This document shows, piece by piece, positions 6,383 to 11,131 of a stretch of DNA of 11,131 nt. Source of the stretch: Candidatus Woesearchaeota archaeon (lineage in GTDB: Archaea; Nanobdellota; Nanobdellia; Woesearchaeales; SM23-78). The notes beneath the pieces are model-generated. The model did no database searches. It was not told the origin of the DNA and worked only from the letters and a program-made list of their open reading frames with translations. Positions within the stretch are counted from its first letter, which is position 1. Every line of letters begins with the position of its first letter. The position numbers were made by a program, and so were the translations under genes. The stretch covers positions 1 through 11,131 of the forward strand of contig DRSY01000166.1 in NCBI GenBank assembly GCA_011372335.1. The letters run 5' to 3'.

Positions 6383-7114
6383 CTAGGCTTTCCTATCATG
6401 TTCTCTTATTGATCGTAAGTCTTCAATTGTGAAGAGGTAGATGCTGTTCTTATGAGTTCCTCTGAGCTTTACACCTATCTCTTTAGACAAGGCTATTTTA
6501 TCAATCCTATTCACAGGAATACCTGTGAGTCTACTAATCTCCCTGGAGGTGAATATAATTCTCCCCTTTATTCCCTTAAAATCAAGGTATTTGAAGAAGG
6601 ATTCTTTGTAGATATAATTCCATGTTCTCCCTCTTGTGTTTACCACTTCTAAAGCTATTGAATCCTCTTCTGCTAGATTTCTTATTATATGAAAATCCCT
6701 TATTTTAAGTCTTGCTAGTACTTCGCTTGGCAAGAAAAGATTCTCTGGGTTTAACCCGAACCTATCAAAAAAGGGCGTTCTGTAATAATCAGCATAGAAC
6801 TTAATGGCATTAAGAGCTCTTCCCATCCTTTCTTTACCCATATACCTACACGCGGATACTAGCTCATCAATTGTAAGTCCTTCTTTCTCAAGAATAAAAA
6901 GATTCTTTACTAGTTTACCAAGGTCATTATCCTTACAAACACGCAGATTGTCTTTTAAATCATTAAGATCCCCTTCATTAATCATTTTATAACCATTACT
7001 CCTTAACCCATACTTATCCACGTATCTCCTGGCTGTCTTTGTACTTACTCCTAATATCTGGGCAGCCACCTCAATATCTACAAACTTCTTATACTTCATA
7101 TCTAATAATTCCAT
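6383..7114 (-). CDS. Protein with three predicted MerR/excisionase-like helix-turn-helix modules
   Basis: A 243-residue protein I do not recognise as a named family. Module 1 (about 11-57) reads DIEVAAQILGVSTKTARRYV, then a turn and a DLNDLKD helix. This is the helix-turn-helix plus wing layout of MerR/excisionase-type domains. Module 2 (about 128-178) is more diverged: LPSEVLARLKIRDFHIIRNL, a wing ending in GRTWNYIY, then KESFFKYLDF. Module 3 (about 188-238) reads TSREISRLTGIPVNRIDKIA, a wing LRGTHKNSIYLF, then TIEDLRSIRE. Residues 62-112 form a helical linker. There is no membrane segment, zinc site or enzymatic motif. A DNA-binding regulator or nucleoid/segregation-type protein is plausible, but the target is unknown. 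It lies between elp3 and an RNA methyltransferase gene and has its own strong TATA box. Modules 1 and 3 are clear; module 2 is tentative. Confidence 0.8.
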   Translation of the reverse strand: MELLDMKYKKFVDIEVAAQILGVSTKTARRYVDKYGLRSNGYKMINEGDLNDLKDNLRVCKDNDLGKLVKNLFILEKEGLTIDELVSACRYMGKERMGRALNAIKFYADYYRTPFFDRFGLNPENLFLPSEVLARLKIRDFHIIRNLAEEDSIALEVVNTRGRTWNYIYKESFFKYLDFKGIKGRIIFTSREISRLTGIPVNRIDKIALSKEIGVKLRGTHKNSIYLFTIEDLRSIREHDRKA

Positions 7115-7140
7115 TTTTTTATTAAGTGGTAGTTGATATT

Positions 7141-7150
7141 TATTTATAAA
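7141..7150 (-). promoter_or_regulatory. Strong TATA box of the HTH gene
   Basis: On the minus strand this reads TTTATAAATA, a near-ideal archaeal TATA box centred about 32 bases before the ATG at 7114. The transcript would start around 7118-7122, giving a very short leader without a Shine-Dalgarno sequence. Confidence 0.6.
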
Positions 7151-7156
7151 TCAAAT

Positions 7157-7178
7157 TATTATAAGCCGTATTATAAGC
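7157..7178. repeat. 10-base direct repeat upstream of the HTH promoter
   Basis: TATTATAAGC (plus strand) occurs at 7157-7166 and 7169-7178, a 12-base period, just upstream of the HTH gene's TATA box and overlapping the elp3 stop codon (7171-7173). Paired sites here could bind a regulator, possibly the HTH protein itself. No experiment or motif match supports this. Confidence 0.6.
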
Positions 7179-8871
7179 GTTTAACCATGTAAGGTCCTTG
7201 CTTCCTATACCCAAGCCTCCTATAATACTCTCTGACACCAACACCGGAGATAACAACCATCTTATTCTTACCATGCCTTCTTGCAATTCCCTCAGCTTCT
7301 CTTAATAACCTCCTCCCGAACCCCCTATGCTGAACCTTTCCCTCACCTCTAATCCTAGCAGCACTCCCATAAACATGAAGTTCTCGTATGAGAGCAGAGT
7401 GTTTTGTGATTTCCTTTCTCAAAGTTTGTGATGGGAATCTCAGCCTGCAAAAACCTATAAGATTATTCTTATTAACAAGGCTGATAAAATACTCTGTTCC
7501 TCTAGAAGCTTGGTAAGTCATTATTTTTAACTTAACCCTGCCTTTAACCTCTTTATCCTTTATCTCCCTGCACCGGATACACTTACACTTACTCCCTTCC
7601 TTCCTCATCATCTCACTAATAAGCTGCCTTAGATTAGTCCTATTCACACCAGCCACTGTCATCCTAGTAGGGATGTCTCTTTGAACCCTCATAATCCTAA
7701 CATACTCAGGCACGCCCCTCTTGAACTCCATGATTAACCTTGCAGCTCTACTCGTGGTTAAAGGCTTGTATTCGCCCTTCCTCCACGCCTCATACAGCTT
7801 GGTTCCTTTTAACACCATGCACGGATAAAGCTTTAACATGTCAGGTCTGAAATCAGGATTCCTGAACAACTCTCTTAACCCTTCTAAGTCCTCCTTATAA
7901 GTAATTCCTGGTAATCCTAGCATTATATGATAATTAATCTTAAACCCAAGGTCCTTTAGCACCCGGGTTGCAATAATAGAGTCCTTAACACTATGCCCGC
8001 GTCTAATATTCTTAAGTGCCTTGTCATAAACACTCTGAACACCAAGCTCCACCCTTGTACAACCCAGTCTTAGCATCTGATTAGCATGTGCTAGTCCTGC
8101 ATAGTCAGGTCTGGTCTCAATAGTCATCCCTACACATCTTATGTTGGATTTCTCATTAAGCCTTTGCTCTGCATTAAGTCGTTGCTCTGCTCTAAGACTA
8201 CGCGTATTATGTTTCTTTAATACAAGCACTTTTCTCTGAATGCTTCTTGTCCGCCTAATACTACCCACTCTTCCTGGAAGCTCAAAGAACTCTTTGAACT
8301 TAATAATATCAAGGTCTCCCTTCCTGTAAAACAACCTTGAGAAGTCATTCATAGCTTTAAAAGCATAATACACGAATTCCTCCTGGTACTCCTCTGGAAA
8401 ACTAGGAAAAGTACCTCCCATTATGATAAGTTCAACCTTCTCAGGGTTTTGTCCGAGCACAACGTACTGTTCCAGCCTGTTAAATATTTGTAAGTAAGAG
8501 TCATACTTGTTCCTTATAGCTCTCATAGTAGCAGGCTCTTTACCAGTATAACTCTGAGGAACCGTGCCAAAAAAACTCTTTGGACCTCCAGGGCAAGGCG
8601 TGCACCTCCCATGAGGACACCGCAGAGGCTTAGTCATAACTGCTACTACTGCGACACCGCTAATCGTTCTTGTTGGCTTGGTATAAAGGTACTTTCTTAA
8701 GAAACCAACCTCATCTTTATCAGCATGCATTAATATCTCAATATCAGTTGGTATCCTCATTAGTTTATGCTTAGCGCAAAGCCTAACCTTCTCTTTTGAA
8801 AGCTTAGTCTTTGAAGGCGTGTTCTTCTTCACATACCCAATTATTTCCTTGAAAAAAACGTTTTCTCGCAT
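7171..8871 (-). CDS. elp3: Elp3 tRNA uridine-34 acetyltransferase (radical SAM + GNAT)
   Basis: The archaeal stand-alone Elp3, which makes the cm5U-type modification on the wobble uridine of tRNA using SAM and acetyl-CoA. From ATG 8871 it has 566 residues. The radical-SAM cluster motif is RCPHGRCTPCPGGP with C85, C90 and C93 in the archaeal Cx4Cx2C spacing. PQSYTGKEPATMRAIRNKY and CVGMTIETRPDYA follow. A CKCIRCRE zinc-type cluster lies near 429-434. The C-terminal GNAT domain has ELHVYG and the acetyl-CoA loop VQHRGFGRRL, then ISGVGVREYYRRLGY. Between the AMNDF and CVGMTIETRP blocks there is an unusually long basic insertion of about 65 residues holding a duplicated AEQRLN. An in-frame ATG at 8916 (MFLNVWEILIFKGRQ...) would add 15 residues, but it lies inside the likely promoter, and GGGAAGG sits just before 8871. 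Confidence 0.95.
   Translation of the reverse strand: MRENVFFKEIIGYVKKNTPSKTKLSKEKVRLCAKHKLMRIPTDIEILMHADKDEVGFLRKYLYTKPTRTISGVAVVAVMTKPLRCPHGRCTPCPGGPKSFFGTVPQSYTGKEPATMRAIRNKYDSYLQIFNRLEQYVVLGQNPEKVELIIMGGTFPSFPEEYQEEFVYYAFKAMNDFSRLFYRKGDLDIIKFKEFFELPGRVGSIRRTRSIQRKVLVLKKHNTRSLRAEQRLNAEQRLNEKSNIRCVGMTIETRPDYAGLAHANQMLRLGCTRVELGVQSVYDKALKNIRRGHSVKDSIIATRVLKDLGFKINYHIMLGLPGITYKEDLEGLRELFRNPDFRPDMLKLYPCMVLKGTKLYEAWRKGEYKPLTTSRAARLIMEFKRGVPEYVRIMRVQRDIPTRMTVAGVNRTNLRQLISEMMRKEGSKCKCIRCREIKDKEVKGRVKLKIMTYQASRGTEYFISLVNKNNLIGFCRLRFPSQTLRKEITKHSALIRELHVYGSAARIRGEGKVQHRGFGRRLLREAEGIARRHGKNKMVVISGVGVREYYRRLGYRKQGPYMVKRL
8154..8189 (-). repeat. 18-base in-frame tandem duplication inside elp3
   Basis: Two adjacent 18-base units (8154-8171 and 8172-8189) match at 16 of 18 positions and encode AEQRLN-AEQRLN. 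The next bases (8190-8198) look like a decayed third copy. The change keeps the frame and lies in the variable insertion, not in a catalytic block. Confidence 0.85.
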
Positions 8872-8900
8872 TTGCCTTCCCTTAAAAATAAGAATTTCCC

Positions 8901-8913
8901 AAACATTTAAAAA
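8901..8913. promoter_or_regulatory. Shared TATA element between elp3 and the exchanger gene
   Basis: AAACATTTAAAAA has a symmetric TTTAAA core at 8906-8911 between divergent starts only 68 bases apart. Rightward, the core is about 31 bases before ATG 8940, predicting a leader of only a few bases. Leftward, it is about 37 bases before ATG 8871, leaving room for the GGGAAGG ribosome-binding run. No second good TATA box is correctly spaced for either gene. Confidence 0.55.
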
Positions 8914-8939
8914 CATACTCTTTTAAGTAGTTATACACA

Positions 8940-9956
8940 ATGCTCGTCTTAATCCTCTTACTCCTCATAGGACTCATCCTCCTATGGGTCGGCTCTGACT
9001 TCGTTATTGAGAGTGCTAAGAGTCTTGCTCATAAGCTCGGATTATCCCATGTGTTCATTGGCTTAACAATTGTAAGTATTGGGACTTCATTACCAGAAAT
9101 ATTCACTAATGTTTATTCAAGCATTTCTAATCTTAAAGGCATGCCTGCTAGTGGCATAGCAGTAGGTATTAATATTGGTTCTTCTATTGGTCAGCTCACC
9201 CTCATAGTCGGACTTGTTGCTTTGGCATCCACTCTGCGCACAACTCAGAAATCCTTGGAGCGACAAGGAACTTTTATTTTGTTCTCAATCTTACTGCTTC
9301 TCATCATGGGCATGAACGGCTTTATCTCAAGAACTGAAGGAATAATCCTAATCCTTGCTTTTATTACTTACATATTTATTCTGAGCAGAGAGGAGAGAGG
9401 AAGGAAGAAGAAGAGGGATGAGCATAAGAGGTTTTTACTAGAAGAGCCTCTTGGTGCTGTTGAGTTCAGAACAGAAAAACTAAGAAGGCAGCCCGTTATT
9501 ATAAGCCTTTTTATGCTCGGAGGTCTTGGCTTATTAATTCTTGGAAGCAAGTTAGTGGTCGAAAATGCTCTTAGAATAACTGAGGTTCTTAACCTGACTC
9601 AGACCTTTACAGGTGTTATTATTATCAGTGTGGGTGGCTTCTTGCCTGAGCTATCAACAGCACTTAAAGGTATTATACGAAAAGCTCATGGCATATCCTT
9701 AGGAACCCTTATTGGTTCTAACATTACTAATCCCCTCTTCTCAATGGGTTTAGGCGCTGTTATTTCCGGGCTGCGCTTTAATAAAAGCCTGTTAGTGTTT
9801 GAGCTTCCTTTCTGGGCCTTCACAGTGCTCATAGTTGTACGCCTCTTAAAAAGGAATATGAGGATTGAGTATCATGAGAGAAGAGAAGGGATTATCCTTG
9901 TCGGGCTTTACTTCTTTTTCGTGTTAATGAAAGTAGTGTTCTTTAGACATGTATAG
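8940..9956 (+). CDS. CaCA-family cation exchanger (sodium/calcium antiporter-like)
   Basis: A 338-residue inner-membrane antiporter of the Ca2+:cation superfamily (YrbG/NCX_Mj-like). About ten hydrophobic segments are visible, near 1-17, 35-58, 72-97, 110-126, 131-149, 186-203, 222-245, 250-276, 284-301 and 317-335. A basic cytoplasmic loop at 150-185 links the two halves. Alpha-1 reads GLTIVSIGTSLPEIFTN (41-57) with T49, S50 and E53. Alpha-2 reads GVIIISVGGFLPELST (225-240) with E237 kept, followed by GTLIGSNITN (255-264). The glutamates that coordinate Ca2+ in the family are both present. However, alpha-2 has Gly-Phe where the Thr-Ser pair normally sits, and alpha-1 has Q85 in place of the usual Asn. 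Substrate (Ca2+ with Na+ or H+) is therefore uncertain. The gene has its own promoter and converges on a P-type ATPase gene. Confidence 0.9.
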   Translation: MLVLILLLLIGLILLWVGSDFVIESAKSLAHKLGLSHVFIGLTIVSIGTSLPEIFTNVYSSISNLKGMPASGIAVGINIGSSIGQLTLIVGLVALASTLRTTQKSLERQGTFILFSILLLLIMGMNGFISRTEGIILILAFITYIFILSREERGRKKKRDEHKRFLLEEPLGAVEFRTEKLRRQPVIISLFMLGGLGLLILGSKLVVENALRITEVLNLTQTFTGVIIISVGGFLPELSTALKGIIRKAHGISLGTLIGSNITNPLFSMGLGAVISGLRFNKSLLVFELPFWAFTVLIVVRLLKRNMRIEYHERREGIILVGLYFFFVLMKVVFFRHV

Positions 9957-9993
9957 GTCTAACTATCTACTTTACCTTTAACATAAATAAATT

Positions 9994-10019
9994 ATTTAAA
10001 TAAATATATTTAAATAAAT
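9994..10019. repeat. AT-only direct repeat in the convergent spacer
   Basis: ATTTAAATAAAT occurs at 9994-10005 and 10008-10019, a 14-base period, in the 69-base gap between the convergent exchanger and ATPase genes. Each copy includes the palindrome ATTTAAAT. It most likely belongs to a two-way termination or low-melting region. TATA-like strings here have no gene to serve. Confidence 0.75.
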
Positions 10020-10025
10020 AAGTTT

Positions 10026-11131
10026 CTAAGCCTTCTGTTTTTTTATTTGACCTTTTTTTAGTTTTCTTGCAAAGACCTTTCTTAGCTCATCAAACACGAT
10101 AATACTTAGACTTAGAAGAACCACACCCCCCCACTCTTTTAATGACAGGGCTGTTGTCTTGAATATTCCCTGTAGGAAGGGGACCTGGATTACCATTACT
10201 TGAAGGATGATTGATACTAGTACTGCGTAAATGACGTATTTATTAGAAAGCGGTCTTAACTTGAATATTGATTTTGTCTCATGCCTGCAGTTAAACACAT
10301 TAGCTAGTTGGAAGAATACCAGCACAGTAAAAGCCATAGTTCTTGCTTTGACAGGGTCGTCAATGTTCATCATGAACATGAGCAGGGTTCCACCACCTAT
10401 TATTATGCCTGTGATTAGCCAGTGCACGAATCGTTTAGAACTAATAATTCTTTGTTTGGGATTCCTAGGGGGTCTGCTCATAATACCCTTTTCCGGGGGC
10501 TCAACTCCCAGGGCTAGTGCTGGGAGCACATCTGTACCAAGGTTAATCCAGAGTATCTGTACAGCTGTGACTATGAAGTGTTTCGGTATGACTAGCATTG
10601 CTAGGAGGATTGCTATTATCTCGCCTAGGTTAGTTGAGAACATGTACCTTATGAACTTGGTAATATTAGAGTAGATGCTTCTTCCTTCTTCTATAGCATT
10701 AACAATGGTTGAGAATGAGTCATCTGTTAGTACCATCTCACTGGCTTCTTTACTAACATCAGTGCCTGTTATGCCCATTGCAACACCAATATCAGCTTTT
10801 TTAAGAGCAGGAGCATCATTAACACCATCACCTGTTACTGCTACTATTTCTCCTTGCTTCATAAGAAGGCTTACTATTCTCATCTTATGCTCAGCACTAA
10901 CCCTTGCGAATATTACTTCTTCTCTCAGAGCAAAGCTTAGTGCTTGGTCATTCATCTTATCAAGCTCCACTCCTTTGATAATCCTAGTCTTCTCAGTTGC
11001 AAGCCCTACTTCTTTTGCAATTGCTCTTGCTGTTAAGCCGTGGTCACCTGTCACAACGAATATCTTTATACCTGCTTCTTTGCACTTAGTAACCGCTTCT
11101 TTCACCTCTGGTCTAGGGGGGTCTATCATTC
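10026..11131 (-). CDS. P2-type cation-transporting ATPase, C-terminal part (Ca2+-ATPase-like), partial
   Basis: The last 367 residues and stop of a P-type ATPase that continues beyond the right edge. The ATG at 11127-11129 is the internal Met of the family's G-MIDPPRPEV block, not a start, and the phosphorylation site and M1-M4 lie outside. The P domain shows TGDHG (27-31) and TGDGVNDAPALKKADIGVAMG (99-119), the Mg2+-binding hinge. Six membrane segments follow (M5-M10, about 160-348). M5 has STNLGEI with N167 and E170. M6 has WINLGTDVLPALALGVEPP with N196, T199 and D200. These match the Ca2+ ligands of SERCA/PMR1-type pumps. M8 has Q274 where SERCA has its site-I glutamate, so a single-site, PMR1-like pump is plausible. 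The tail is lysine-rich. Ca2+ is the best guess; other divalent cations are possible. Confidence 0.93.
   Translation of the reverse strand, partial: MIDPPRPEVKEAVTKCKEAGIKIFVVTGDHGLTARAIAKEVGLATEKTRIIKGVELDKMNDQALSFALREEVIFARVSAEHKMRIVSLLMKQGEIVAVTGDGVNDAPALKKADIGVAMGITGTDVSKEASEMVLTDDSFSTIVNAIEEGRSIYSNITKFIRYMFSTNLGEIIAILLAMLVIPKHFIVTAVQILWINLGTDVLPALALGVEPPEKGIMSRPPRNPKQRIISSKRFVHWLITGIIIGGGTLLMFMMNIDDPVKARTMAFTVLVFFQLANVFNCRHETKSIFKLRPLSNKYVIYAVLVSIILQVMVIQVPFLQGIFKTTALSLKEWGGVVLLSLSIIVFDELRKVFARKLKKGQIKKQKA

Noticed and set aside
8872..8916. Longer Elp3 start at ATG 8916
   Set aside because: The added 15 residues are not Elp3-like, and this start would lie inside the only well-placed TATA element. 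ATG 8871 has a purine-rich GGGAAGG just upstream.
10231..10674. Plus-strand 147-codon open frame inside the ATPase gene
   Set aside because: Antisense to conserved M5-M8 coding sequence. The translation has no domain signature, and openness here follows from the codon bias of the real gene.
1..11131. CRISPR array, insertion sequence, tRNA or rRNA
   Set aside because: I saw no regularly spaced repeats of CRISPR length, no transposase or terminal inverted repeats, and no tRNA-like or rRNA-like segments. All direct repeats found are short and local.

Overview
The window is from an archaeal genome. The largest RNA polymerase subunit is split into rpoA1 (A') and rpoA2 (A''). They are followed by eL30, a short KH-only NusA and uS12 in the classic archaeal order, and the upstream edge appears to hold the end of rpoB. 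Promoter-like AT boxes sit about 25-35 bases before several starts, as expected for TATA/TFB promoters with leaderless or short-leader transcripts. Base composition is moderately AT-rich, and arginine is written mostly as AGG/AGA. The lineage cannot be fixed from the sequence alone. Compact genes, divergent residues in universally conserved proteins and a broken ribosomal operon would suit a DPANN-type archaeon, but that is inference.

Layout, left half (1-5302, + strand): rpoB tail, rpoA1, rpoA2, eL30, nusA, uS12. This is a transcription/translation block with extra promoters before eL30 and uS12, ending in two T8 tracts. The usual followers of uS12 in archaea (uS7, EF-1alpha, uS10) are absent.

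Middle (5339-8871, - strand): reading in the direction of transcription, an Elp3 tRNA-wobble-uridine enzyme, a protein with three apparent MerR/excisionase-like helix-turn-helix modules and no recognised function, and a NOL1/NOP2/Sun-type RNA m5C methyltransferase. The last two have their own candidate TATA boxes, so this looks like three neighbouring transcription units rather than a tight operon.

Right (8940-11131): a ten-helix CaCA-family cation exchanger on the + strand, divergent from elp3 across a very compact and possibly bidirectional promoter. It converges on the C-terminal part of a P2-type (Ca2+-ATPase-like) P-type ATPase that runs off the window. Together these two suggest calcium or other cation export.

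Most of the window is housekeeping. The points most worth a second look are: a 23-base leader shared (20/23) by rpoA1 and rpoA2; a proline in the RNA polymerase bridge helix; a perfect Shine-Dalgarno placed before a 6-codon reading frame rather than before nusA; the triple-HTH protein; an Elp3 insertion with an 18-base tandem duplication; and an exchanger whose second alpha repeat has lost the usual Thr-Ser pair. I found no CRISPR array, transposon, tRNA or rRNA.
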